DNA from: Syntrophomonas sp.
GTDB taxonomy: Bacteria; Bacillota; Syntrophomonadia; Syntrophomonadales; Syntrophomonadaceae
Assembly (NCBI GenBank): GCA_016841425.1
Contig: JAENZE010000009.1
Span: 62,001 to 126,000 of the forward strand
Length of the DNA: 64,000 bases
Direction of reading: 5' to 3'
Every line of letters begins with the position of its first letter. Position 1 is the stretch's first letter. Below are positions 26,306 to 35,919 of this stretch, piece by piece. The position numbers and the translations under genes were made by a program. The notes beneath the pieces are model-generated. The model had not been told where the DNA came from. It did no database searches and saw nothing but the letters and a program-made list of their open reading frames with translations.

Positions 26306-26773
26306 TCAAATCATCATCTTCACATTCAGTGCTTTGAATGCTACCGCAGCCTGATCACCCACCTTGTAACCAGATTCCCGAAATTTTTGCACGGGCATAA
26401 TTGTAGTCAGCAGGTTATCCCCTATGTTTAAAGTTACCCTGGCCATATAGTCGCCTTCATCAATTTCCACTATACAACCTATCAGACGGTTAACGAGTCC
26501 TTTGTTTGCAGGAAGTTTTGATTTCATTATGGTTGCTACATTTGTTCCTTCTCTGCTGGTTGACTCTTGATCCTCTTGCAGGTATTCATTGAATACTACA
26601 CAATCTTCATCCTTCTGGGTACAATAACTCAGGGACTCACAGGTTTGACATTCTGCAGCAGCTGGCTTTTCGTGCCAGGCAAAATTCTGCATGTACGCGC
26701 TATGTTCTTCCTCGGTACCGGAACAATAACCATAGACTTCACAATTTCTGCATTCAGAATACGAATATTGCAT
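26306..26773 (-). CDS. Cys-rich protein fused to a C-terminal Mop (molbindin) domain
   Basis: The 155-residue protein has two copies of a CxxCx5C motif (CRNCEVYGYC near residue 8 and CQTCESLSYC near residue 42), a linker, and a C-terminal Mop/TOBE-type domain (about 88-155) with NRLIGCIVEIDEGDYMARV and GYKVGDQAAVAFKALNVKM. Mop domains bind molybdate or tungstate as oligomers. The Cys-rich half could bind zinc or a metal cluster. AAGGGGG precedes the ATG, and a long hairpin lies in the leader. The pairing of these two parts is not one I know. A free Mop protein is encoded at 38211-38417. Confidence 0.7.
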   Translation of the reverse strand: MQYSYSECRNCEVYGYCSGTEEEHSAYMQNFAWHEKPAAAECQTCESLSYCTQKDEDCVVFNEYLQEDQESTSREGTNVATIMKSKLPANKGLVNRLIGCIVEIDEGDYMARVTLNIGDNLLTTIMPVQKFRESGYKVGDQAAVAFKALNVKMMI

Positions 26774-26809
26774 TATTTGTTCCCCCTTTAATATAACCCC
26801 TTGAGACTA

Positions 26810-26858
26810 TTGTCGTCTGCCAACCAGACCCCCATCTGGTTGTTATGGCAGCCGACAA
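26810..26858 (-). promoter_or_regulatory. Long leader hairpin upstream of the Cys-rich/Mop gene
   Basis: On the minus strand TTGTCGGCTGCCA pairs with TGGCAGACGACAA (one G-A mismatch), then after a 5-base bulge ACCAGA pairs with TCTGGT around TGGGGG. It ends about 36 bases before the ATG. No T-run follows, so it is not a plain terminator. It may be a regulatory RNA element. Confidence 0.55.
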
Positions 26859-27668
26859 TTATGCTATTTTGATCCCTCCCTTGCCTAATAATCTTATTTC
26901 AACACTAACGCCTGCCATGATGGTCATTTAGACCTGTCTTCCCGGGTATATGGTAAGTATGAAAAATCTATATAACCTACCTTCTCCTTTTTATAGAAAG
27001 CTGTCCACATGTACTCGGCTAGTTGAAATAGTTTATTTTTGTCTGTCCCTCAAACCTATTCCCGCTTACCAGACTTAAATATTCGCTGCAAAACTTCCCT
27101 TTACTTAAGTCTGCAAAGCGGTAATTTAACCTTTGATATTAAATTTATAATTATAACATTTTGCTTTCTATTAGGCTTAGTTTAAATATTAGACATTAAG
27201 GACATCATTCCTTCTACTGTTATTTAATGACCATAATAAATAATTGTGGGAATTGGAAAATTGTCTCAAGATTATATTGATTAGAATGGCTGCAGGATCT
27301 CCAGGCAGGTAATAATTAGCAAGACATTTTATTAAGGTTTACAAAACGTTAGTATTAATTAAATAAAGCTGCTTTACTTTCTGACAAGCGACTGGTTATT
27401 TACAATGTAAATTACCAGTCACATTCATGCACTTATTTCCAATATTATGTACTAAAGAGCAGAAAGGGGCAGAGCCCACTTATTATAAATGACTTCATCG
27501 GAGGCTTGTTCTCCAGTGTAGTCCTCGTATCCCCATTTAATAACTCCTTAAATATTCAGCATCAATTATCCGAATGAATGAATATTGTAAGTTTTTCTGG
27601 TATTTGAGTAACCAAAACACATAGTTTCCATATTATATAACATCAAATAAGAAAGGAGATGATTGTAG
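26859..27668. other. 810-base region without a supported gene
   Basis: AT-rich spacer. On the minus strand a 27-codon stretch near 27465-27545 reads WGYEDYTGEQASDEVIYNKW, which looks protein-like but has no start codon and may be a gene fragment. AAGAAAGGAG just before 27669 is the ribosome site of the next gene. Confidence 0.35.
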
Positions 27669-28301
27669 ATGACCAGCAAGCACTTCCATTATCATCCCTT
27701 GAACAGAATATGCTTCACTCCCAAGAAGGACGCATATATATCAGAATTCTATCCCACCATGAACTTTGGAGACCGCTTTTATCTTTTTGCTAATCAGTTC
27801 CAGGGATGTAATGATGAATATCAGTCTTTGATAAAATTTGATCTCTGCCAGGATGACTGCAGGCAGATTCCACCTAACAGTTTTATCGAAAAGGCTTGTT
27901 TGCGCTTATGGATATATCGTAATGAGGTACCAAGCAACACAACTACTGATCTATGCGCTTATCCCGTAGTTCAAAAATGGACAGAACTGGGAGTCACATG
28001 GGACACCCGACCTAATTTTGATTCTTCCTGGCCTTTCTGCACCTGCATTTCTCCCGGATTTATTAATGACTGGGTAGAGATCGACCTTACTAATTTAGTC
28101 AAGGCATGGTATAAAGGTTATGTAGTAAATGATGGTATTCTGCTAAAATGCGATGAACCTTTTGACAGTCTCTTAGGCTTCTACAGCAGGGAATTTGAAG
28201 ATTCTACCTACTGGCCCCGGCTTTGTGTAACTTATGGAGTCAAATGCTGTGTAGAACAGCACCGTCCTCATCATAATAACTCTGAATGTGCTGAGCCGTA
28301 A
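27669..28301 (+). CDS. DNRLRE-domain protein
   Basis: A 210-residue protein made almost entirely of one DNRLRE (disaggregatase-related) domain: DAYISEFYPTMNFGDRFYLF, SLIKFDL, ACLRLWIYRN, VQKWTELGVTWDTRPNF, WVEIDLTNLVKAWYKG, GILLKCDEP and GFYSREFEDSTYWPRLCVTY. Such domains form beta-sandwich modules in secreted proteins. No signal peptide is visible here. The Cys- and His-rich C-terminus (CCVEQHRPHHNNSEC) could bind metal. AGAAAGGAGATG gives a good ribosome site. A strong terminator follows. Confidence 0.75.
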   Translation: MTSKHFHYHPLNRICFTPKKDAYISEFYPTMNFGDRFYLFANQFQGCNDEYQSLIKFDLCQDDCRQIPPNSFIEKACLRLWIYRNEVPSNTTTDLCAYPVVQKWTELGVTWDTRPNFDSSWPFCTCISPGFINDWVEIDLTNLVKAWYKGYVVNDGILLKCDEPFDSLLGFYSREFEDSTYWPRLCVTYGVKCCVEQHRPHHNNSECAEP

Positions 28302-28323
28302 GGACCCATCCTATACGTGCGTG

Positions 28324-28356
28324 GTGCCGGGTAATATCCCGGCACTGTTTTTTTTG
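28324..28356 (+). terminator. Strong intrinsic terminator
   Basis: Perfect stem GTGCCGGG / CCCGGCAC with a 6-base loop and a run of eight T residues. Confidence 0.92.
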
Positions 28357-28523
28357 ATACCTGAGAATAGGGCTGGACTTCCATGTCTTAGCCGAGAAGG
28401 AGCGATAAATAATTTGGATTTATCTAAATCAGCTTTTATAGTCCAAGAGGTTAAGTTATTTTAATTGAGTTTATTATGATATATTATTAGAACATATTAT
28501 TACAGACAGGATTAGTTGTATTT

Positions 28524-29282
28524 ATGGAAAACAGCAAGGTGAATTTTAATCAGGATAGATTTTCAGCATACCTCAAACCCTGTTCACAAGGTCTTAAGGC
28601 TTCGGTGCCCATTGCAGTAGGTTATATTCCTATTGCAATTACATTTGGCCTGGTAGCAAAATCTTCGGGAATCCCTGATCACATAGCTCTGTTAATGTCA
28701 TTTATAGTTTTTGCAGGAGCAAGCCAATTTGTGGGAGTAAATTTGATAGCCCTGGGTACTAACCCCTGGGAAATTATATTGACAACATTTATTCTTAACC
28801 TTCGTCATTTCTTGATGACTGCTTCCTTGTCTTTGCGTATTGATCCCTCGGTATCCAGAACCTGGCGCTTTCTTATAGCCTTTGGGGTGACCGATGAAAC
28901 TTTTACTGTGGCTTCCTTGCAAAAAGATAAGACTCTTTCCCCCTTCTTTATAACATCTTTGAATATGCTGGCCTTTCTAGCCTGGAATGCAGGTACCTGG
29001 GCCGGTATCTTCCTGGCCTCAGGCCTGCCTGCTTCTCTACAGGCTAGTATGGGCATCGCATTATATGCTATGTTTATAGGTTTACTAGTACCGTCATTAA
29101 AAGAATCCCGACCAATTCTGTTGGTAGTCTTGATTTCTATAGCAATTAACTCTGTGCTATTCTGGATACCGCTCAGTGCAGGCTTATCAGCGGGGTGGCG
29201 GATCATTTTAAGCACTGTATTAGCTGCATTAACAGCAGCCATGATATTTCCCGCTGGAATAGGGGGAGATAAAAATGAATGA
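28524..29282 (+). CDS. azlC: AzlC-type branched-chain amino acid exporter, large subunit
   Basis: A 252-residue membrane protein of the AzlC family, which together with AzlD exports branched-chain amino acids and analogues. The hallmark block is seen: VAVGYIPIAITFG (here PIAVGYIPIAITFGLVAKSS), FAGASQFVGVNLIALGTNPW, then LNLRHFLMTASL. The last 8 bases overlap the start of azlD, so the two are translationally coupled. The ribosome site is weak (AGGATTAG). Confidence 0.9.
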   Translation: MENSKVNFNQDRFSAYLKPCSQGLKASVPIAVGYIPIAITFGLVAKSSGIPDHIALLMSFIVFAGASQFVGVNLIALGTNPWEIILTTFILNLRHFLMTASLSLRIDPSVSRTWRFLIAFGVTDETFTVASLQKDKTLSPFFITSLNMLAFLAWNAGTWAGIFLASGLPASLQASMGIALYAMFIGLLVPSLKESRPILLVVLISIAINSVLFWIPLSAGLSAGWRIILSTVLAALTAAMIFPAGIGGDKNE

Positions 29283-29577
29283 ACTGCTGCTTATCGTAAT
29301 TGGTATGGCCCTGGTAACCTATATACCACGACTAATTCCGCTGCTAATATTGGGGGATAAAAATATGCCCCGTTTCCTGGGAACTTTTCTGCAGTTTGTT
29401 CCTTTTGCGGTATTAGGTGCATTAATATTTCCAGGCATACTCTCTTCCACCGGGGAAATATCATCAGCTGTGGCTGGAGCCATGGCTGCTGTTTTACTCG
29501 CCTGGATGCGCTTGAATATCATGCTGGTGGTTCTGGGGGGGATAGGAGCAGCTTTTATCTGGGCTCTCATTCTATGA
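29275..29577 (+). CDS. azlD: AzlD-type branched-chain amino acid exporter, small subunit
   Basis: A 100-residue membrane protein of the AzlD family, with TYIPRLIPLLIL near residue 15 and FVPFAVLGALIFPGIL. It overlaps azlC by 8 bases, the normal arrangement of the two-part exporter. GGGGGAGA precedes the ATG inside azlC. Confidence 0.88.
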   Translation: MNELLLIVIGMALVTYIPRLIPLLILGDKNMPRFLGTFLQFVPFAVLGALIFPGILSSTGEISSAVAGAMAAVLLAWMRLNIMLVVLGGIGAAFIWALIL

Positions 29578-29598
29578 TTGCTAAAACAGCATTATATA

Positions 29599-30096
29599 TT
29601 AATTCAGTTCATTAGGCATAACAGTATTTGATACCAGCAGCGGATAAAACTTTCTACCACGTTGAAAGCCCAGGCTTACATAATAAGCACGATAGTTGCG
29701 CAGGTAAAGCCTGCAGCATCCACTCAGTTTATATATTTTTATATCGTGATGCCGAAGCAGGTCACCCGCTTCATATATGCGCATTACCAGGTCATGGTCT
29801 GCATATTCTTCTGGCGCTTCTGCTTGCTTTTCTCCCAAAAACCCGCCCTGAATAGACCAGCAGGCCATCCAGGCATCCTTTACCGGAACTAATTTAAGAT
29901 TGTTTTCTCCCTCGGCTATTTGTTCAGCAGGATATGGCATGATTTCAGGAGCAGTTTCAAATTCTAATCCATAACGTAAATCACGCCAGTTCTGGCCTTC
30001 TTTTGTGTTAACCGGTTTTTGTACCACAGTTAAAAACCAGTATACTGCCAGAGCAATAAATCCTAGTAAAATTACACCTATTATGGTTGGCAGCAA
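29599..30096 (-). CDS. DUF4912-like membrane-anchored protein
   Basis: A 165-residue protein with an N-terminal membrane helix (about 5-24) and a soluble domain that resembles DUF4912: KDAWMACWSIQGGFLG, HDLVMRIYEAGDLLR, RLYLRNYRAYYVSLGF and FYPLLVSNTVMPN. The TTG start at 30096 has AAGGAGG upstream. Function unknown. Convergent with azlD. Confidence 0.6.
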   Translation of the reverse strand: MLPTIIGVILLGFIALAVYWFLTVVQKPVNTKEGQNWRDLRYGLEFETAPEIMPYPAEQIAEGENNLKLVPVKDAWMACWSIQGGFLGEKQAEAPEEYADHDLVMRIYEAGDLLRHHDIKIYKLSGCCRLYLRNYRAYYVSLGFQRGRKFYPLLVSNTVMPNELN

Positions 30097-30315
30097 TACA
30101 CAGCCTCCTTATGCCTTTAGGTATTTCATGAAATTAGTATTGCCCGACCATTGTGGTAAAATTAGTTCAGGTCTTAAATAAGGAATGTTAACTTTTACCA
30201 TCAAGTTATTATGAATACATGTTCCCCTGGAATGCACATCTTAAAAAGGAATGTCCTAAATGTTATCTATGAGTCTATATCTAATGGCGAAATTAAAGAA
30301 GGAGATGAAGTTTTA

Positions 30316-30540
30316 ATGAATATTAACCGGGTAGATATGGAAGTTGCAGGCATGAGCTGTAATCACTGCGTACAAACTATCAAAACCGCATTAGAGAAAT
30401 TAGAGGGGGTAGATCAGGTAGAGGTTATTCTGGAATTAGGCCGGGCCAGAATCAAGGGGAAAGATCTGGTACCCGAAAAAATAAACAAGACCATCGAAGA
30501 ATTAGGATTTATACCGGGCTCAATGGATACTAGCTCCTAG
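30316..30540 (+). CDS. Heavy-metal-associated (CopZ-like) protein
   Basis: A 74-residue HMA domain with GMSCNHCVQTIKTALEKLEG, the CxxC metal site that binds copper or similar ions. The length suits a CopZ-like chaperone. I start at ATG 30316, which has AAGGAG 11 bases upstream; a longer frame from 30211 adds a stretch not seen in the family. No CopA ATPase is adjacent. Confidence 0.85.
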   Translation: MNINRVDMEVAGMSCNHCVQTIKTALEKLEGVDQVEVILELGRARIKGKDLVPEKINKTIEELGFIPGSMDTSS

Positions 30541-30651
30541 AATTAATAATAAAAATTTTATTATGAAGATGTCTAACGCCTGACGTTGGATTCGCTTGTT
30601 ATATGGCTCTAGTGGGTCTCCGACTTGCTGGCTTGACCCTGACCATCAAAA

Positions 30652-31041
30652 TTAATCGGCTGTCAGCAGACCGATTACTCTGCTTATAATGACCACCATA
30701 AGACCCAGGATCATCACTGCCAGGTAGATGCTGGCAAATAACCGTTTCCTCACCATATTCTTGGTACTGTAATCTGCTGTTGTTTCATCGTTATCCACCA
30801 GATTCGTTGATTCCTGACCTAAAAGATCAGCAGCTTCATCAAGTTGCCCTGCCGGAACATAGAGGTCTATTCCGGTAGAGGAAATACCCATATAAATTCC
30901 CATGTAGGCTCCTGAACCTTTACTTTTTTCCATTACCGGGATGCCCGCCTCGTTTAATAACGACCTTATCATTCCTGCTTCAATATGATCGCGGACATTA
31001 GCAATTAATTGCCATGAATTATTGCTTTCTTTCCTAACCAT
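30652..31041 (-). CDS. DUF2007-type protein with C-terminal membrane helix
   Basis: A 129-residue protein. Residues 10-75 match DUF2007 (LIANVRDHIEAGMIRSLLNE, GIPVMEKSKG, GIDLYVPAGQLDEAADLL), a putative signal-transducing domain. A C-terminal membrane helix lies at about 103-124. AGGAGG precedes the ATG. Function unknown. Confidence 0.7.
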   Translation of the reverse strand: MVRKESNNSWQLIANVRDHIEAGMIRSLLNEAGIPVMEKSKGSGAYMGIYMGISSTGIDLYVPAGQLDEAADLLGQESTNLVDNDETTADYSTKNMVRKRLFASIYLAVMILGLMVVIISRVIGLLTAD

Positions 31042-31259
31042 AATAACCTCCTAAAACGAATGTTTAATATATTTTAGCATTATATTAGCCTCGTTCAATC
31101 AACCGCTTCTTAAATAAATCGTACAATGATAATTTATCTCAGACGCTTGCTGCTGGTCTATTTTTTAACAATATCTGTAGATTCGTAAAGCCGAGTTTTA
31201 AGATTGTATTCCGTAAATACTATAAAAAATAACAACCCATATCAGGAGGTATATACAGC

Positions 31260-32687
31260 ATGAATAAACAGGATGGTCTTTCAGCCTGGCAGCTTACTAT
31301 GCTGGCTCTGGGTACAGTTGTAGGCGGCTCATTTTTCCTAGGTTCTGCCATTGCTATCAACGCAGCCGGACCAGCTATTCTAATATCATTTATACTGGGT
31401 GGGATGCTGGTTTATTTGATTCTTACCTCTCTATCCGAGATGACTGTTGCTGATCCTCAACCGGGTTCATTCCGAACCTATTCCGAACAGCAGTATGGTC
31501 CGTGGTTAGGATTCATGGTTGGATGGGTTTACTGGACCGGATTAATCCTGGCTATGTCCAGTGAAGCTACTGCAGTTTCACTTTTTTTGCAAGCCTGGAT
31601 ACCCCAGTTTTCGCTGCCATTGATTGCTATACTGGTGGTAGTAGTAGTTACCCTGCTCAACCTGTTGGGTTCAAAAAAACTGAGCAATTTGGAGAGCGGT
31701 CTGGCCGGTATAAAAGTTGCTGCTCTGATCGGCTTTATTTTGCTGGGAGTTGCACTTATCTCAGGTATCTTTCCTAATAGAGCTGCAGTTGGAGTGGGGG
31801 TGCTCCCATCGGAGGCGTTTTTCCCGGCTGGTATAGGAGGCATCGCCGGAAGTATGCTTATAGTTCTTTTTAGTTATGCCGGTTTCGAGATTATTGGCCT
31901 GGCCTCATCGGAAGCCAGGGATCCACATAGAACTGTACGAAGAGCCATAAGATATACTGTCTTTACCCTGGTGGGATTATATGTACTGGTTATTATCGTT
32001 ATGCTCCCATTGATTTCGACCAGCAGCCTTACTGGGGAGATAAGTCCCTTAGTAGCGGCATTGAATATACAGGGATTAGGTATCGCGGCCGATACGGTAA
32101 ATATTGTTTTGATAACTGCTATACTATCAACTATGCTGGCGGCAACCTTTGGACTGGGAAGAATGCTGCGTTCTCTGGCAGATACTGGTAATGCTCCAGC
32201 ATTCTTGATTGATAAAGGTGATATTCCTTTAAAAGGTATCCTCTTCTCTGGAATGGCCATACTGGCAGGGGTAAGTATGGCTTATCTGCTTCCCAGTCAG
32301 ATATACATCTTCCTGGTCAGTTCTGGAGGATTTTCCCTTCTATTTGCTTATCTGGTTATACTGCTTACTCACTATCGTTTTAGGCAGCATAAAGGATGCC
32401 CCCCTTCCGGTCATTGTCAATTACCAGGGTTTCCCTATACATCCTGGTTAGCCATTGTTAGCATTGTAGTAATTATCATTACTATGCCCCTGATACCGGG
32501 ACAAGGTTCGGGTTTACTAGCCGGGTTGCTGCTTTTACTGTTTTATTCCTTGAGTTACTTGATTTTCAAAGCCAGGCCCCTGAGCATAAGAAGCAACTTC
32601 ATATCTGCCAAACTCCTCCTACCTGTTAAAAAAGCTGCCCTGCAGAAAATTACACATGACCAACAGAATAAGCACAAACAGAAATAA
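31260..32687 (+). CDS. APC-family amino acid permease
   Basis: A 475-residue, roughly twelve-helix transporter of the amino acid-polyamine-organocation superfamily. It opens LSAWQLTMLALGTVVGGSFF, the substrate-site helix 1 of the family, and contains FSYAGFEIIGLASSEARDPH in helix 6, typical of amino acid permeases. AGGAGG lies 10 bases before the ATG. The substrate is not evident. Transcribed alone. Confidence 0.88.
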   Translation: MNKQDGLSAWQLTMLALGTVVGGSFFLGSAIAINAAGPAILISFILGGMLVYLILTSLSEMTVADPQPGSFRTYSEQQYGPWLGFMVGWVYWTGLILAMSSEATAVSLFLQAWIPQFSLPLIAILVVVVVTLLNLLGSKKLSNLESGLAGIKVAALIGFILLGVALISGIFPNRAAVGVGVLPSEAFFPAGIGGIAGSMLIVLFSYAGFEIIGLASSEARDPHRTVRRAIRYTVFTLVGLYVLVIIVMLPLISTSSLTGEISPLVAALNIQGLGIAADTVNIVLITAILSTMLAATFGLGRMLRSLADTGNAPAFLIDKGDIPLKGILFSGMAILAGVSMAYLLPSQIYIFLVSSGGFSLLFAYLVILLTHYRFRQHKGCPPSGHCQLPGFPYTSWLAIVSIVVIIITMPLIPGQGSGLLAGLLLLLFYSLSYLIFKARPLSIRSNFISAKLLLPVKKAALQKITHDQQNKHKQK

Positions 32688-32729
32688 CACTCGTCTAATA
32701 TTGCTTCCAGGGGTAATAATTAGAGGAAT

Positions 32730-32817
32730 CCGGGAGTCAACTGTCGAAATGCATCAAAAACTAATGCCATAAAAAGGAATGATGACTCCTGGGACTATTA
32801 GAAAAAACTCTGGATAA
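32730..32817 (+). promoter_or_regulatory. Leader of DUF389 gene: long-range stem and 12-codon leader ORF
   Basis: CCGGGAGTCA (32730-32739) can pair with TGACTCCTGG (32783-32792). AAAAAGG precedes an ATG at 32779 that opens a 12-codon frame ending in TAA at 32815-32817, one base before the TTG used below. The stem would cover the start of this leader ORF. Regulation by leader translation is possible. Confidence 0.35.
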
Positions 32818-32818
32818 G

Positions 32819-34450
32819 TTGGATGATCTGCGTGGCAGTATGACCCGTGAAGAACGCAAAATTACTTATGAGCAGGTTCGATCCGATTCTTCGCCGTCCC
32901 CTTCATTTTATATGCTAGTCTGCATTTCGACCATTATCGCTGCCTATGGTCTGCTGGCAGGGAGTACTGCGGTGGTCATAGGAGCTATGCTGGTGGCTCC
33001 ACTGATGGGACCTATTTTTGGTATTGCTCTGGGTTTGTCAAATGGTGACAAAACATTACTTAAAAGTGCCCTCGTTTCAGAAGTTCTGGGAATTTTGCTG
33101 GCAATCAGTCTTGGTTTCATAATCGGTCTGGTTCCTCTCCGACCTGATTTCGGCACGGAAATCATTTCTCGTACCCAGCCAACCATCTATGATGTTATCA
33201 TTGCCCTGGCATCAGGCCTGGCTGGAGCCTATGCCATTGTACACAAGAAAATAAGTCCGGCCCTGCCAGGGGTAGCTATTGCTACCGCTCTCGTTCCCCC
33301 TCTTGCTACCTGCGGCCTTTGCCTGGCTGCCGGGAATTATGAATGGGCGCTGGGAGCGTTCTTACTGTTTTCGGCCAACCTGGTTGCTATTGAATTTGCT
33401 GCTGCCGCAGTATATGCTATTGCAGGCCTGGTTAGGTTCGAACACCTTAATGGATCTGCCATTTTCACCTTTTTAAGACGTTTTGGTCTAAGCTTTATTA
33501 TCTTACTCGTGATGGCGGTCTTCATGACCCAAACTCTTATCCAAATGGTTAATGAACGTACCCTGGCTGATCAGCTAAAAGCAGTAGTATCCGAACAGGT
33601 AAAATCAACCCTGGGAGCTAGCCTCTCTGAACTTCGTTATGAAAAGCAGGGAGATACGCTGGAGATTATGGCGGTAGTCATGACCCCCAGAGAATTCAGT
33701 GCCAAAAGAGTAGCCGACATTGAAAAAGTTGTACAGCAAGAAGTGAGACCAGACAGCCATCTGATTGTACGCTCGGTGATCTCTAAAGACGCAGACAGAA
33801 ATGGGCAGGTTTTCATCAGTGACGACGAGCAACAGAAACTAAACCAACAGCTGACGCTAAACGAACTTCAGAGTAAGACTATAAAAATATTAAATGAAGA
33901 ATTGAACCAAATCCCTGGAGCTTTAATTGACAATGTAGATATTCAGAATGTTCTTGATGAAAACCCCACTATTATAGTTGAAGTTGATACGCCCACTCCT
34001 ATCTATCCCACCCAGGTATCTCTAATGCAGGGTAAACTAAATGATAACCTGGAGCAATCGGTGCGTTTAATAGTTAGATCAATAACTACCCAGATTGCTG
34101 ATGATACAAGATACCTTTATGAGGAAGAAAATGAACCGCTGGCAGGGGAAGCTCTGGAATTTCATAATAAGCTGGAGGCAGCTATACAAACGCAGCTTTA
34201 TATTCAAAAACCCGCTGGCAAACTGTTGGAGTTCTATTACGGTGAAAAAAATGATGACCTTTTAGTTCTGATCCAGGTTCGGACACCAGATATCATGGGA
34301 CCTGATGATGTAAAACTAATGGAACAAGCCCTGCAGAAACAGATCGACGAGAGAATCAAGGTCATTATTCGCTGCAGTGTAGGTGTAGATGCTTCAGCTG
34401 ATTATTATCTTAAGGGTTATGACGAAAACCTGGCCCAGGCCCTTCAATAA
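32819..34450 (+). CDS. DUF389-family membrane protein
   Basis: A 543-residue protein with the DUF389 membrane block in its first 230 residues: FYMLVCISTIIAAYGLLAGS, VVIGAMLVAPLMGPIFGIAL and PGVAIATALVPPLATCGL. A long soluble C-terminal part holds repeated segments of about 80 residues. The start is unclear: TTG 32819 has no own ribosome site and follows the leader ORF stop, and the same frame is open back to 32785 with leucine-rich codons. Function unknown. A homologous protein without the extended tail is common in bacteria. Confidence 0.8.
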   Translation: MDDLRGSMTREERKITYEQVRSDSSPSPSFYMLVCISTIIAAYGLLAGSTAVVIGAMLVAPLMGPIFGIALGLSNGDKTLLKSALVSEVLGILLAISLGFIIGLVPLRPDFGTEIISRTQPTIYDVIIALASGLAGAYAIVHKKISPALPGVAIATALVPPLATCGLCLAAGNYEWALGAFLLFSANLVAIEFAAAAVYAIAGLVRFEHLNGSAIFTFLRRFGLSFIILLVMAVFMTQTLIQMVNERTLADQLKAVVSEQVKSTLGASLSELRYEKQGDTLEIMAVVMTPREFSAKRVADIEKVVQQEVRPDSHLIVRSVISKDADRNGQVFISDDEQQKLNQQLTLNELQSKTIKILNEELNQIPGALIDNVDIQNVLDENPTIIVEVDTPTPIYPTQVSLMQGKLNDNLEQSVRLIVRSITTQIADDTRYLYEEENEPLAGEALEFHNKLEAAIQTQLYIQKPAGKLLEFYYGEKNDDLLVLIQVRTPDIMGPDDVKLMEQALQKQIDERIKVIIRCSVGVDASADYYLKGYDENLAQALQ

Positions 34451-34534
34451 CATCAAACAGATGAATCTCTCGACCAAGCAGCAGAGCTTATTGGAATTTT
34501 TGATTCTGATGGATGACTTAAGAGGATGTTCCTT

Positions 34535-35386
34535 CTACTCTTCGGTACAATATACTACCGCCAGGGTTCCCGGGCCCACATGTACACCTATTACTGGACC
34601 AATAGGAAAGGCTGGCACTTCTCTATTGTACTGCTGGCTAAGACTTTGGGCCAGGTCACCCGCCCGCTGATAGTCATGGATATGATGTACCAGCAGGTGT
34701 TTTAGCCCGTATTTACTGGCATCTTCTTGTAAGAGATTCATGATACGTTTGAGGGCTGCTTTAGTTCCCCTGACCCTTTCTTTAATATCGGTCATCCCAT
34801 CATTTACATAGAGAATCGGACGTATTTGGAGCAGCGAACCAATCAAAGCTGAAGCCCCGCCTATCCTGCCTCCTCTTATTAAATATTCCAAAGAGGCTGG
34901 AACAAAATAAAATCTAACTCTTTCTCTAATATGCTGAGCTGTCTGCATTACTTCTTCCATCTTCTTGCCTGCTTTAGCAGCTATAGCTGCTTCAATAACC
35001 TGCAGTCCTAATGCCATACAGTTGGTTTTTGAATCCATTATTTCGATGTTGGCGCCCGGGAACTCTTCTAGCAGCATCTTCTTAGCATGAAGAGCAGATT
35101 CATAAGTACCGCTCATTTTTGCGGATATAAATATTCCCAGAACCTCCTCCCCGCGCATAATAATTTCTTTAAAGGTGTCATGGATTATTCCCAAAGATGG
35201 CTGAGAAGACGTTGGGATAACTCCCTCTCGTTTAATTCTTTCGTAGAAATGATCATACTCTACTGCATCTTCTTCAAATGATTCGTCAGGAAAGTTTACG
35301 CTTAGATTTATGATCTTTATATCCAGATCCTCTTTGGTTCCTTCCCCAATGTAGGATGTGCTGTCGGTAACCAGCTTTACAGTCAT
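34535..35386 (-). CDS. DegV family fatty-acid-binding protein
   Basis: A 283-residue DegV-fold protein, a family that binds fatty acids and, in some bacteria, feeds the FakA kinase. Family marks are KLVTDSTSYIG at the start, PTSSQPSLG, SAKMSGTYESA, LEYLIRGGRIGG and the C-terminal GPVIGVHVGPGTLAVVY. The ATG has AGGAGG upstream. A second DegV gene lies 534 bases away on the other strand. No fakA is adjacent. Confidence 0.93.
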   Translation of the reverse strand: MTVKLVTDSTSYIGEGTKEDLDIKIINLSVNFPDESFEEDAVEYDHFYERIKREGVIPTSSQPSLGIIHDTFKEIIMRGEEVLGIFISAKMSGTYESALHAKKMLLEEFPGANIEIMDSKTNCMALGLQVIEAAIAAKAGKKMEEVMQTAQHIRERVRFYFVPASLEYLIRGGRIGGASALIGSLLQIRPILYVNDGMTDIKERVRGTKAALKRIMNLLQEDASKYGLKHLLVHHIHDYQRAGDLAQSLSQQYNREVPAFPIGPVIGVHVGPGTLAVVYCTEE

Positions 35387-35857
35387 AATGATATCCTCCT
35401 CTATTTACTTCTGAGCTAATTCGACACATATAAAGCTTTATTCCTGCATAGTTCTAATATCTTTTTTGACCTTGTTCTTCTTTGGAAAACTCAATAGTGT
35501 TACAGGTAACTAGTATTGCCTTTAGCCTTTTTCTTTTTGTACCGCTTTTATTTTCCGCATAAACGTTACAGCAAGACTTTTTAATTAGAATAACCCTTGA
35601 GATATGTCTACAGTATTTTCCATGTAATTTCTATCCTGTATGACCGGTGTTCCCTGTGATATTATAAAAACATCTACAGTCAATATTGGCTTTCACAACC
35701 AAAAATATCAATTTTTTTGTATTCTTCTCTAATCAGTGTATTATAGGAACTGCTGTAGTAAATAATATCAATAGTTATATTTTGGTAATTATTTATATTA
35801 TCGAGTATACGAAGTCTTAATAATCAAGCTCTTAATATTGTAATATGCATTTATTAG
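35387..35857. other. Divergent intergenic region between two degV genes
   Basis: About 470 AT-rich bases without a supported gene. It must hold both promoters; only a weak candidate at its right end could be placed. Confidence 0.3.
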
Positions 35858-35886
35858 TTTTGTTTTATCTTGTTAAATGCTATACT
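35858..35886 (+). promoter_or_regulatory. Possible promoter of second degV
   Basis: TATACT (35881-35886) is a good -10; TTTTGT 17 bases upstream is a poor -35. Confidence 0.35.
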
Positions 35887-35919
35887 CTTTAAACACATAT
35901 TTTGGATATGGAGGTAAAA

